From: Dehalococcoidia bacterium
GTDB taxonomy: Bacteria > Chloroflexota > Dehalococcoidia > Bin125
Assembly (NCBI GenBank): GCA_022825265.1
Contig: JAJDXE010000010.1
Span: forward strand, 186,001 to 250,000
Direction: 5' to 3'
Length of the DNA: 64,000 nt
Made by a program: the position numbers and the translations under genes. The stretch's first letter is position 1. Every line of letters begins with the position of its first letter. This document shows positions 7,380 through 18,224 of the stretch, one piece after another. A model generated the notes under the pieces. That model was not told where the DNA came from. It worked only from the letters and a program-made list of their open reading frames with translations, and made no database searches.

Positions 7380-8123
7380 ATGTCCACGCCGCGACCCGGG
7401 GCGCTTCGCGCCGAACATTGCCCGGTCTGTGAGGAATACCCCGGTGTCGGAGCATTCTGTAGTTCCTGCGGCGTACTCGCCTCACATCCCACGTCCGGAG
7501 ACTATGCCGCGCCGTACGTCCGTCGCCTGGTGGGTGAGCTGCTCGACCTGTTGATCTTCCTGCTGCTACCGATCTGGCTCTACTGGATGTGGCACACCTC
7601 CCGCGACGGTCAGTCGCCGGCGAAGTCATTGCTTGATCTGTACGTCATCGCCGAGTCGGGGCAGCCAATCACGCCCCAGCGGATGTGGGTACGCGAGCTC
7701 GTGATCAAGCGACTCCTGTTGGGTTTGGTCGGCTATCTCTTCACCCTGCTCGGGCCGATCATCAACGCCGGCTGGATCCTGATGAACCCGGATCGCCAGT
7801 GCGTCCATGATCGAATGGTTGGCACGCTGGTCGTCGTCCGACGCGAGGCGCCGGTGCTTGCCGAACGCAAGTCGGGCTTTGACCAGGAGGACGTGAAGCT
7901 CCCGCCGCCCGCTCCGCGAGGCCCGCGAGTCAAGCCGATCCCGCCTGCGCCGCCGGTTACGGCTCAGTCCGAGGTGGAGAGTGCGCAGTCTCAACCGCGA
8001 GCAAAGCCTGTGCCAACCTCACCGGAGCTCGATGCGCTGGAACTCGAGCGTCCGACGCTTTCGCAGACCGAGTACGAGCGCCGGCGGCGGAGCCTGCTCA
8101 AGCAGCTCGATGAAACTGGCTGA
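7380..8123 (+). CDS. zinc-ribbon RDD-family membrane protein 3 with SHOCT-like tail
   Basis: 247 residues from ATG 7380 (GAAAGG 6 nt upstream). A zinc ribbon (CPVC and CSSC) is followed by an RDD membrane domain with DGQSPAKSLLDLYV and NPDRQCVHDRMVGTLVV. A cytoplasmic tail of about 85 residues is absent from the other two. The tail is proline-rich and ends in TLSQTEYERRRRSLLKQL, which resembles the short C-terminal SHOCT helix pair often attached to RDD-like or phospholipase proteins. It is the last gene of the three-gene group and converges with nrdJ. The function is unknown. Confidence 0.8.
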   Translation: MSTPRPGALRAEHCPVCEEYPGVGAFCSSCGVLASHPTSGDYAAPYVRRLVGELLDLLIFLLLPIWLYWMWHTSRDGQSPAKSLLDLYVIAESGQPITPQRMWVRELVIKRLLLGLVGYLFTLLGPIINAGWILMNPDRQCVHDRMVGTLVVVRREAPVLAERKSGFDQEDVKLPPPAPRGPRVKPIPPAPPVTAQSEVESAQSQPRAKPVPTSPELDALELERPTLSQTEYERRRRSLLKQLDETG

Positions 8124-8135
8124 GACCACCTGCTC

Positions 8136-11021
<2,886 letters not shown>

Positions 11022-11366
11022 GATCTTCCTCCCGGTAATTCAATGTAGCAACTCTGTACGGCTTCGGTCGCGGAGTGCCAACAGGTGCGCTTGCTCGCCA
11101 TTTAGCCCTAGTCTTTCGATGGACTGAGTCGAGATTGTTGCTTCGGCGCAAGTGTTTAGGTGCCTTAGCAATTGGACAACTAGTCTAGTCTCTTATCCAC
11201 ACCTTGTCCACAGTTGTCCACAGTTGACGCGGGTTGTCCCAGTACAGCGGACTTGGCGCTCTCGGTGCGTCACCAGATTAGGAAGACACAGCGCTAGTAA
11301 GCTGACTACTGCCGAGTAAATCCAGAGTTCCCACCAACTTCCGTGGAAAGTCATCGGGAGAGCACC
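11022..11366. other. divergent intergenic region between nrdJ and the MetE-like gene
   Basis: 345 bp, visibly less GC-rich than its surroundings, holding the promoters of two divergent genes. The recognisable content is the DnaA-box cluster at 11193-11222. Degenerate relatives lie nearby (TTGTCCCAG near 11234 on the plus strand, TTGTCCAAT near 11171 on the minus strand). I looked for a cobalamin riboswitch because nrdJ is B12-dependent, but found no B12-box-like sequence. Confidence 0.6.
11193..11222 (+). promoter_or_regulatory. cluster of three DnaA boxes
   Basis: TTATCCACA at 11193-11201 is a perfect consensus DnaA box. TTGTCCACA follows at 11204-11212 and again at 11214-11222; this variant is the standard box in high-GC bacteria. 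All are in the same orientation with start-to-start spacing of 11 and 10 bp, about one helical turn, so bound DnaA would stack on one face. The cluster lies about 170 bp upstream of nrdJ. DnaA control of ribonucleotide reductase genes is established for E. coli nrdAB; here it is inferred. Confidence 0.7.
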
Positions 11367-12428
11367 ATGGACGCACCGATCCACCTGCCGCTCCTGCCCT
11401 GCGGCATTGGTTCGACTCGACACACCGACGCGGTCGAAGCGGTCGCCGAAGTTCTTGAGGACTACTGGCGTCTCCCGTTCTGGCCCCAGATGCCGAACCG
11501 CACGCCCGAAGAGCAGATGATCCCGCAGACCGCACTGTCGCTGCCCGGAGCCTCCTGGGATGGCGAGTTCATTACCTGGTCTGGATCGTTGTCAGAGGAC
11601 GATATCGCAGACGCCGGCCTGCCGCCTCGCGAACGCGCGGCAGGACTCTACGAGCTGCTCGATCAGCTTGAGCACGTGCCGGAAGAGCGCAAGTCAAATG
11701 TCGTCAAAGGACAGATTGTCGGACCGCTGACGCTGTCGCGTTGGTCGCGAGACGACGCCGGCAATTCGCCGCACTCGGATCTGCCGACCCTCGAGCGACT
11801 CGGCGCGTGGCTCGGGGCTGCTGCGGCCGAGCAGGCGAGGGTGTTTCAGCGCCTGGGCTATCAGGCGATCATCCTGTTCGACGAACCGGAGCTGGCCTCG
11901 GTCGGTGAGCCATCGATTCCATTGCCCTGGCGAGAAGTCGTGCCGGTGCTGCGCGCTGCGATCGAGCCGGTGCAGCGAATCGGCGCGCTCGCCGGAATTC
12001 ACTGCTGCGCCTCGCCCAATTGGACGCGGATTCTCGATGCTCGACCCAACCTGATCCACTTCGACGCTCGAGAAGGCCACGTCGATGACGTGATCGAGCA
12101 TCACCGGGCCGTTCGCGAGCATGTCGCCCGGGGCGGCTATCTCGGCTGGGGGCTGTGGCCCACTGACGGACGAGGCCCTCTCCCATTCGATTCCAAGGAC
12201 ATGCAGTACTTCCTCGCGCACAAGGCCCGAGACTTGTCCTTCGTCGACGCTTCGGTTGGACTGATCTTCAAGCGCTCAATGCTGACCGGGGTCTGCGGTG
12301 GAGCAGGCCTCGATGAAGCGACGGAGCGCCAGGTGGCGCGTGACCTCGAGGATCTCTCAATGGGGATTCGGCACCGCTACTGGATCGCCGCGACCACCGA
12401 TGTTGACCCGGATTCACCGCTCACGTAG
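11367..12428 (+). CDS. MetE/UROD-superfamily protein (core-MetE-like methyltransferase)
   Basis: 353 residues, matching only the C-terminal catalytic barrel of cobalamin-independent methionine synthase. Visible: LPLLPCGIGSTRHTD at the start, VVKGQIVGPLTLSRW, ILFDEPEL (as IDEPAL in MetE), HCCAS and a later VCGGAGL. HxC plus the distal cysteine are in the places of the MetE zinc ligands. Such short core-MetE proteins are known from Dehalococcoides and relatives, where a corrinoid protein is thought to supply the methyl group. ATG 11367 has GGGAG 6 nt upstream and is preferred over GTG 11343. A role in methionine synthesis is likely but another methyl transfer is possible. Confidence 0.65.
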   Translation: MDAPIHLPLLPCGIGSTRHTDAVEAVAEVLEDYWRLPFWPQMPNRTPEEQMIPQTALSLPGASWDGEFITWSGSLSEDDIADAGLPPRERAAGLYELLDQLEHVPEERKSNVVKGQIVGPLTLSRWSRDDAGNSPHSDLPTLERLGAWLGAAAAEQARVFQRLGYQAIILFDEPELASVGEPSIPLPWREVVPVLRAAIEPVQRIGALAGIHCCASPNWTRILDARPNLIHFDAREGHVDDVIEHHRAVREHVARGGYLGWGLWPTDGRGPLPFDSKDMQYFLAHKARDLSFVDASVGLIFKRSMLTGVCGGAGLDEATERQVARDLEDLSMGIRHRYWIAATTDVDPDSPLT

Positions 12429-12449
12429 CGCGAACTACTGGCACTCGAT

Positions 12450-13451
12450 CTAGCGATAGCGCTCGAGAAAGTCGAGCAACAGCCGGTTCACGTCCTCGGA
12501 GCATTCCTGCTGAATCCAGTGTCCGCAATCAGGCAGGTAGGTGAGTTCGAACGGACCCTCAAAGAGGCTATCCATGCCTTCCGTCAGCTCTTTGCCCAGC
12601 GCGGTGTCCTGCTCTCCCCAGAGCAGCAGCGTCGGCGCTGAGATGGATGCATACGTTGTTGGCTCGGATTGCGCAGGTCCGAAGACACTGTCCAGCGCGT
12701 TTCCCAGGCCGCTGAAGCGATCACCGATCCGAGCCCGAGATTCCTGCGCGCCTGCGCGCACGGCGGCGCGGTAGAAGTGGATTGGGCCTTCAAGGCCGTT
12801 GCGCGCTGCAGCTCGGCGATACTCCTGCAAGACCTCCGGCGGGAACGCCTCCGGGTGGGCGGCCGTGTCCCTGAAGACCAGGCCCACGCGCTCGTAGTCG
12901 TTAGTCGCCAGCCAACGCTCGGGGAGCCACGGGATTTGGAACACGAACATGTACCAGGATCGACTGACCTGGCGAAGGTTAGGCCGGCCGCCGAAGGCTT
13001 CGGCCATGCGCTCAGGATGTGGAGCGTTCATCACCACCAGGCGTTCGACTGAGGCCGGATAGTCCATTGCGAACTGCCAGGCGACTGCGCCGCCCCAGTC
13101 GTGGCCGATGATCACGGCCCGCTCTCGACCGCAGTGGGCGATCAGGCGCTGCACATCCTGGGTCAGTAACTCCATCCGATAGTCATGAATGTCGGCCGGG
13201 GCGTCGGAGAGGTTGTAGCCACGAAGGTCCGGAGCCACGACCCAATAGCCCGCCGCAGCTAACGCCGGCATCTGCAATCGCCACGACCACCAGAACTCTG
13301 GGAAGCCATGCAGCAGGATCGCCAGAGGCGCAGCCTCGTGGTCCCCTTCGGGTCGCACTTCGGCGTAGTGCAATCGGACGCCATCAGCCCCGTCGGCGAA
13401 TCCGTGGGTCCAGATCCCCTTCGGTTCCGACTCGATGGAGCGGTTGCTCAT
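12450..13451 (-). CDS. alpha/beta hydrolase, epoxide-hydrolase-like
   Basis: 333 residues. The oxyanion motif HGFPEFWWSW at about residue 48, the nucleophile elbow GHDWGG with catalytic Asp at about residue 118, and CGHWIQQE near the C-terminus with the catalytic His are all typical of the epoxide hydrolase/haloalkane dehalogenase branch. The paired WY in the cap domain (RSWYMFVFQIPW) fits an epoxide hydrolase tyrosine. Its start overlaps the stop of the next upstream hydrolase as ATGA, so both are one operon. The substrate is unknown. Confidence 0.85.
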   Translation of the reverse strand: MSNRSIESEPKGIWTHGFADGADGVRLHYAEVRPEGDHEAAPLAILLHGFPEFWWSWRLQMPALAAAGYWVVAPDLRGYNLSDAPADIHDYRMELLTQDVQRLIAHCGRERAVIIGHDWGGAVAWQFAMDYPASVERLVVMNAPHPERMAEAFGGRPNLRQVSRSWYMFVFQIPWLPERWLATNDYERVGLVFRDTAAHPEAFPPEVLQEYRRAAARNGLEGPIHFYRAAVRAGAQESRARIGDRFSGLGNALDSVFGPAQSEPTTYASISAPTLLLWGEQDTALGKELTEGMDSLFEGPFELTYLPDCGHWIQQECSEDVNRLLLDFLERYR

Positions 13452-14347
13452 TGAGACGACGCTTTGGCAGACGCTGGCGCGAGGAAATCGAGCATGGCGG
13501 CTGTCACTTCCTCGGCCTTCTCCTGTTGCACCCAGTGACCGGCGTCATCGACGATCACGGTCCGCAGATCGTCGACCCGCTCCGCCGCCTCTTCCATGAA
13601 CGGCAATCGCACCGCTCGGTCTTCTTTGCCCCAGATGAATTGCGTGGGGCAGGTGATCCGCTTGTTGCGATCGGCCCAGGTCAGGAACCAGTCGGGCCAG
13701 TAGATCGAGCGGTAGTACTTCATCGCCGATGACAGCGCATTTGGCTGTTTGAGCGCCTCGGCGAAGGTCTCGATGTCGGCGTCGGTGAACGCATCGCTGT
13801 CCGACGACACGGCGGTAAACACCCGCCTCGTCGTCTGATCGATGTCCGACCAGCCTCTGCGCTCGGCCAGACCGGGAATCTGCATCGTCAGGGCGTACAG
13901 ATTGTTCGGGTAGTTCCGCCGGCCCCAGTACCAGGAGCGAATCAGCGGGGCGTTCATCACGATCAGCCGGTCGCATGCCTTTGGGTAATCGATCGGGAAC
14001 TGCAGGGCGATGACTCCGCCCCAATCGTGACCAACGATCGTGGCCGAACTTTCACCCAGTGCCCGAATCAGGCCCCGCACGTCCTTGGTCAGGTTCTTGA
14101 TGTCGTAGCCGCCGCGTGGCTTATCCGAGAGGTTGTATCCGCGCAGGTCCGGCGCGACGACCCGGAATCCGGCTTCAGCCAATGGGGCGATCTGGTGGCG
14201 CCACGAGTACCAGTGCTCGGGAAAACCGTGCAGCAAGAGGACCAACGGTCCTTCGCCCTGAGTCACGTAGTGGAGCCGGACGCCGTTCGTCGTGGCATAG
14301 TCGTGCGTCCAGCCGGCCGGATCGAAGCCGGTTCCTGCAGCGCTCAT
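13448..14347 (-). CDS. alpha/beta hydrolase, epoxide-hydrolase-like
   Basis: 299 residues, paralogous to the gene it overlaps. HGFPEHWYSW (oxyanion), GHDWGG (Asp nucleophile) and AGHWVQQEK (His) form the catalytic set, and a cap domain containing RSWYWG lies between them. GGAGG lies 7 nt upstream of the ATG. It is the first gene of a two-gene operon of similar hydrolases, which suggests either broader substrate range or heteromer formation. The motifs fit epoxide hydrolase better than dehalogenase, but the substrate is not decided. Confidence 0.85.
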   Translation of the reverse strand: MSAAGTGFDPAGWTHDYATTNGVRLHYVTQGEGPLVLLLHGFPEHWYSWRHQIAPLAEAGFRVVAPDLRGYNLSDKPRGGYDIKNLTKDVRGLIRALGESSATIVGHDWGGVIALQFPIDYPKACDRLIVMNAPLIRSWYWGRRNYPNNLYALTMQIPGLAERRGWSDIDQTTRRVFTAVSSDSDAFTDADIETFAEALKQPNALSSAMKYYRSIYWPDWFLTWADRNKRITCPTQFIWGKEDRAVRLPFMEEAAERVDDLRTVIVDDAGHWVQQEKAEEVTAAMLDFLAPASAKASSQ

Positions 14348-14397
14348 GGGAATACCTCCGCCTCAAGCGGCTGCTGTTCGCTGCTCGAGGGTCAAAG

Positions 14398-15708
14398 CTA
14401 GTTCAACCAGGCCAACGGGTTGACCGCCTGGCCGTTGACAATGATCTCAAAGTGTAGGTGCGCCCCCGAGGAGTTCCCCGTGTTGCCCACCGTGCCAATG
14501 TAGTCTCCCTGGTCGACCCATTGGCCCTCACGCACGTTGATGATGTCCAGGTGGGCATAGCGCGAGCGGTAGCCGCCGCCGTGGTCGATCTCGACCCAGT
14601 TGCCGTAGGAAGGATCCCAGGTGGCGACCGAGATCCGTCCGCCGGCGGCCGCGCCGATCAGCTCTCCGACCGGCGCGGTGAAGTCTACCCCGGTGTGATA
14701 GCCGACTGAGTTCGCTCTGGCGGTTCCGAAGTAATCGGTGATCTTGTCGTACCTGAGATAGAGCACAAAGCTCGGTTCCGTCCAGACCTGCACGCTCGAC
14801 TCGGCGCCGCCTGCGGAGGCTGCGCTGCTGCTCACTGCCGGCAACGAGGCCGATCCGTGTACCAGCAGCAGTTGCTGACCGGCGTTGATCTGTTCGGGAC
14901 TGGAGATTGCGTTCGCGGGATAGGCCAGGGTTGCAGCTTCGTCGGCCTGGTATCTCTGCATCAGGACGTCAAATGTATCGCCCGACTGCACGGTATATAC
15001 CAGGCCGTCGACCGGCGGGAGCTGCAACCGTTGACCGACGCCGAGCTGGTTCGGGTCGTAGATGTCCCAGTTGTTGAACAGCACGGTCGCCTCTTCGAGG
15101 CCGAACCGCTCGGCAATGCTCGACGCCGTGTCTCCTGCCTGCACTTCATAGGTGAACGACACCGGCAGTTGCGCGCCCGCATGCAAGCCGAGATAGTCGC
15201 GGATTCGCGACGCCGGATCGTCCACGACGACCGCTGTGGCAGCTGCGTCCGAAGACTCTGTTGCAGCCGACGTCGCTGCCCGAGCCGCAGAAGGAGCATC
15301 TGCGACGGCCGTCGTGCTGGCAGATGCCTCGTTGGCGGCTGGCGCGACGGCTGTATTGGTCGTAGACCGTCCACTTTCGATGTTGGTTGTTGTGGAACGC
15401 GCCGAAGTCTCCGCTGCTGAACTGGTCGACGAAGGAGTTTGCACCGTGGAGGCCGGTGGCGGGGCCACTTCCGCAACGATTCGCTGTGTTGTTTCGACGC
15501 TGGGTGGGGCCGGCAACACGGCCGGGAGGGAAACGCCCGAAGGCAGCCGAAGATCGAAGACCACAGCCGACATCGCCACGAGGGCCGCGACAATCGCGAT
15601 CGCCAGCGACCATTGTTGACCGGTTGATGCGGTTCGCTGAGGCGGGCTATCGATCGGCGCCCATCCGCCGATTCGGTCGCTGAGCGGCGCTTCAGAGAGC
15701 CTCAGCAT
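14398..15708 (-). CDS. membrane-anchored LysM/M23 peptidoglycan hydrolase
   Basis: 436 residues. A short cytoplasmic N-terminus, one transmembrane helix (about residues 34-52), and a Ser/Thr/Ala-rich extracytoplasmic linker of about 120 residues come first. Two LysM domains follow (YEVQAGDTASSIAERFG and YTVQSGDTFDVLMQRY), then a C-terminal M23 metallopeptidase. The M23 zinc ligands are seen in GYHTGVDFTAPVG and GAHLHFEI, with the catalytic region in RSRYAHL. Such proteins cut peptidoglycan cross-links at division or during growth, or activate other hydrolases. It is monocistronic and divergent from the sirtuin region. Confidence 0.92.
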   Translation of the reverse strand: MLRLSEAPLSDRIGGWAPIDSPPQRTASTGQQWSLAIAIVAALVAMSAVVFDLRLPSGVSLPAVLPAPPSVETTQRIVAEVAPPPASTVQTPSSTSSAAETSARSTTTNIESGRSTTNTAVAPAANEASASTTAVADAPSAARAATSAATESSDAAATAVVVDDPASRIRDYLGLHAGAQLPVSFTYEVQAGDTASSIAERFGLEEATVLFNNWDIYDPNQLGVGQRLQLPPVDGLVYTVQSGDTFDVLMQRYQADEAATLAYPANAISSPEQINAGQQLLLVHGSASLPAVSSSAASAGGAESSVQVWTEPSFVLYLRYDKITDYFGTARANSVGYHTGVDFTAPVGELIGAAAGGRISVATWDPSYGNWVEIDHGGGYRSRYAHLDIINVREGQWVDQGDYIGTVGNTGNSSGAHLHFEIIVNGQAVNPLAWLN

Positions 15709-15864
15709 CGTTCGACGCTCGCTGTCAACCGCAGGTTATGGTCTGTCCACATTACGTCGGCAGTTTATCGCAGTTTGGTTGCGATTGAGCCGGTCGATCC
15801 GCTCCGTGACATTTTGCAAAAGATCAGGTACCATGACGATGGTTGGGAACGAGAGGAGGAATCG

Positions 15865-15930
15865 ATGCGCAAGCTGAACATTCACCTCGTTTTTGGAGTC
15901 CTTCAAGTTGACCGTCCAGGCTCCCGTTAG
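15865..15930 (+). CDS. 21-residue leader-like ORF before the sirtuin gene
   Basis: AGGAGG at 15854-15859 sits 5 nt before ATG 15865, one of the best ribosome sites in the window. The ORF encodes only MRKLNIHLVFGVLQVDRPGSR. Its stop codon lies in the first of two consecutive hairpins (15919-15936 and 15954-15974), and the sirtuin gene starts 69 bp further on. The layout resembles a leader peptide with an attenuator. No run of one amino acid explains what would be sensed. It could also be a free small protein. Confidence 0.45.
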   Translation: MRKLNIHLVFGVLQVDRPGSR

Positions 15931-15936
15931 GGAGCC
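15919..15936 (+). promoter_or_regulatory. stem-loop overlapping the leader ORF stop codon
   Basis: Perfect 7-bp stem GGCTCCC/GGGAGCC with loop GTTA, containing the TAG stop of the 21-codon ORF. A ribosome ending translation there would melt the hairpin. That is what an attenuator would use to choose between this stem and the next; the mechanism is inferred. Confidence 0.5.
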
Positions 15937-15953
15937 GAAGGCACAAAGAAGAT

Positions 15954-15974
15954 ACGCCCCCGTTCAGGGGGCGT
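15954..15974 (+). terminator. terminator-like hairpin before the sirtuin gene
   Basis: Perfect 8-bp stem ACGCCCCC/GGGGGCGT with loop GTTCA, followed by TGTCGTATC. The stem is strong but the T-tract is poor, so it is either a weak or regulated terminator of the leader transcript or a structural RNA element. Confidence 0.45.
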
Positions 15975-15999
15975 TGTCGTATCCAGGGGATACTTCGCC

Positions 16000-16809
16000 A
16001 TGACTGAACCGCCCGGCCCGCACCCAGACCAGCATCGTGAGTCCATCGAGCGCGCCGCCGAGCTGCTCGCCCAGGCGCACTACTGCATCGCATTGACCGG
16101 AGCCGGCATCTCAGCGGAGTCTGGCATCCCGACCTTCCGCGGCAAGGACGGCCTCTGGACCAAGCACGGCGAACCGCCCTTGAATCAGTACGAACAGTTC
16201 TCGGCCGATCCGGCCGAATGGTGGCAAAGCGTCGCCGAGCGTCGTCGCAATCCCGACGAGCTCAGCGCCACCATCGCCACCGCACAGCCCAACGACGCGC
16301 ATTACGCCATGGCTGAACTCGAACGAATCGGTGTGCTCAAGCACATCATCACCCAGAATGTCGATGGCCTGCACCGCGCGGCCGGCGCCGAGAGCCTGAC
16401 CGAGATCCACGGTTGTTCAACGCTGCTGCGCTGCATCAACTGCAACTCCCGCTCGCCGTTCGACGAGATTCCCGAGATTTTCCCGCCGCGCTGCGACCAC
16501 TGCGGCGGCATAGTCAAGACTGACACGGTGATGTTCGGCGAACCGATCCCGCCCGACTGCCTCCAGCGCTGCTACGAGGAATCGTCCAAGGCCGACTGCA
16601 TAATCCTCGTCGGCACGACGGCCGTCGTCTCGCCCGCGGCCGACTTCGCGTTCGCTGTCGGCCAACGGGGCCATCCGATGATCGAGGTCAATCTCGATCC
16701 GACGATCATCAGCCAGTACTGCGCCGTGGCGATTCACGACAAGGCCGGGGAACTGATGTCGCGGATCGCGGCCGAAGTGAAAGACATCCTGGCTGAATCG
16801 CCCGCCTGA
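16000..16809 (+). CDS. Sir2-family NAD-dependent protein deacylase
   Basis: 269 residues. Removes acyl groups from lysines at the expense of NAD. Motifs in order: GAGISAESGIPTFRGKDGLW (NAD binding), QNVDGLHRAAGA, the catalytic His in IHGC, a zinc ribbon with two cysteine pairs (CINC and CDHC), FGEPIPP, and GTTAVVSPAA. Length and order are canonical. GGGGA sits about 10 nt before the ATG. In bacteria these enzymes often act on acetyl-CoA synthetases; an AMP-forming synthetase with the target [11 protein letters not shown] motif lies at 34.4 kb, so it is a plausible substrate. Confidence 0.93.
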   Translation: MTEPPGPHPDQHRESIERAAELLAQAHYCIALTGAGISAESGIPTFRGKDGLWTKHGEPPLNQYEQFSADPAEWWQSVAERRRNPDELSATIATAQPNDAHYAMAELERIGVLKHIITQNVDGLHRAAGAESLTEIHGCSTLLRCINCNSRSPFDEIPEIFPPRCDHCGGIVKTDTVMFGEPIPPDCLQRCYEESSKADCIILVGTTAVVSPAADFAFAVGQRGHPMIEVNLDPTIISQYCAVAIHDKAGELMSRIAAEVKDILAESPA

Positions 16810-16849
16810 GCCGACCTGAGCTGGCCAGGTCGATACGTATACTCGAACC

Positions 16850-18175
16850 ATGACTACAACCCCTCAACTCGGCATCGACTGGGACGACGTGACCGCGGAG
16901 ATTACGTCAACCTTGCGAGACTACCTCCGCGTCAACACCTCGAATCCTCCCGGAAACGAACAGGCAGCCGCCGAATTCCTGGCCCCATTGCTCGAAGCCG
17001 AAGGCTACGAGTGCGAGTACGTCCAGGCCGGACCCGGCCGAGTCTCAATGCGCACGCGGCTCGATGGCACCGGCGACGAGCGGCCGTTGATGCTGCTCAA
17101 CCACACCGATGTGGTGCCCGTTCAGGAGGAGTTCTGGGACGTTGACCCCTTCGCCGCCGTCGAGCAGGACGGGATGCTGTGGGGTCGTGGCGCGCTCGAC
17201 ATGAAGGGCATGGGCACGCTCGAGCTGCTGGTCATGCTGCTCTTGAAACGACTCAATCTGACCCCGAACCGGGACATCGTGTTCCTCGCTGTGGCCGACG
17301 AAGAAGCCGGCTCGATGTTCGGTATGGAGTGGCTCGACAAGAATGAGCCGGATTGGATCACCGAGCCCGAGTTCGCTCTCAACGAAGGCGGCATGGGCGC
17401 CCTGAACATGCTCGGCTCGAACCGTCCCGTCTTCGCCTGTTCGCCCTCGGAGAAGTCGCCGCTCTGGCTGAAGCTCCGAGCCGAAGGCCAACCGGGACAC
17501 GGTTCCACGCCTCACGGCGACAACGCCGTCGAGCGCCTCATCCGAGCCCTCTACGCGGTCCAGAACTGGGATCGCGCCGTCACCGTGCAGCCGCACACGG
17601 CAGAGGCCTTGCAGCGCATGCGCGACGCCAATGCCTGGGCCGGCTCTGCGCCCAGCGTCAACAAACTCTGCCAGACCTATCCGGCATTTGCCGCGGTCAC
17701 TCGCGACACGATCTCCAACACCGGCGCGACCAGCGGGATCAAGCACAACGTGATTCCCGCCGACGCCGAAGCCACGCTCGACTGCCGCCTGTTGCCCGGC
17801 GAGTCCTACGACGACTTCATCAAGGGTATGCGCGACGTGATCGACGATGAGAAGGTCGATGTCGAGGTTGTCTTCGGCAGCATGGGGCCGGCCAGCAGCT
17901 TCGAGACCGAAATGGTCAGCGTGATTGAGGACGTAGTGCGAGAGCAGGTCGAGGGTGCCATTGTGATTCCGTCCACCTGCGTGGGCTTCACCGACTCTCG
18001 CGTGCTGCGTCGGCACGGTGTCCACTCCTACGGATTCGTACCGACTCTGATGGATGCCTCGCTCGCCGCCGGCGTGCACGGACACAACGAGCGCACTCCG
18101 ATCGAAGGCCTCAATACCGGCATTCAAATTCTCTTCGAAGTCGTCCGACGCTTTACCAACGCGCAGCGTCTCTAA
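16850..18175 (+). CDS. M20-family metallopeptidase/deacylase
   Basis: 441 residues, of the ArgE/DapE/ACY1/CPG2 group. Zinc ligands and catalytic residues are visible: LLNHTDVVP (His), WGRGALDMKGMG (Asp), and ADEEAGSMFG (the catalytic Glu pair). The lid-domain histidine is in QPGHGSTPHGDNAV. It hydrolyses an amide bond of a small peptide or N-acyl amino acid in the cytoplasm. It stands 40 bp downstream of the sirtuin and 49 bp upstream of the FabI-like gene, so it may be co-transcribed with both. Substrate not readable. Confidence 0.9.
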   Translation: MTTTPQLGIDWDDVTAEITSTLRDYLRVNTSNPPGNEQAAAEFLAPLLEAEGYECEYVQAGPGRVSMRTRLDGTGDERPLMLLNHTDVVPVQEEFWDVDPFAAVEQDGMLWGRGALDMKGMGTLELLVMLLLKRLNLTPNRDIVFLAVADEEAGSMFGMEWLDKNEPDWITEPEFALNEGGMGALNMLGSNRPVFACSPSEKSPLWLKLRAEGQPGHGSTPHGDNAVERLIRALYAVQNWDRAVTVQPHTAEALQRMRDANAWAGSAPSVNKLCQTYPAFAAVTRDTISNTGATSGIKHNVIPADAEATLDCRLLPGESYDDFIKGMRDVIDDEKVDVEVVFGSMGPASSFETEMVSVIEDVVREQVEGAIVIPSTCVGFTDSRVLRRHGVHSYGFVPTLMDASLAAGVHGHNERTPIEGLNTGIQILFEVVRRFTNAQRL

Positions 18176-18224
18176 CGCCAACACTGGACGACGCCATCAG
18201 CAGCCAGCAGTAGGGAGCCGAACC

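Noticed and set aside
11022..11200. Possible cobalamin riboswitch in the nrdJ leader
   Set aside because: No B12-box or conserved core could be found by eye.
11193..11222. Chromosomal replication origin
   Set aside because: Only three boxes, no clear AT-rich unwinding element, and no dnaA, dnaN or other origin genes nearby.
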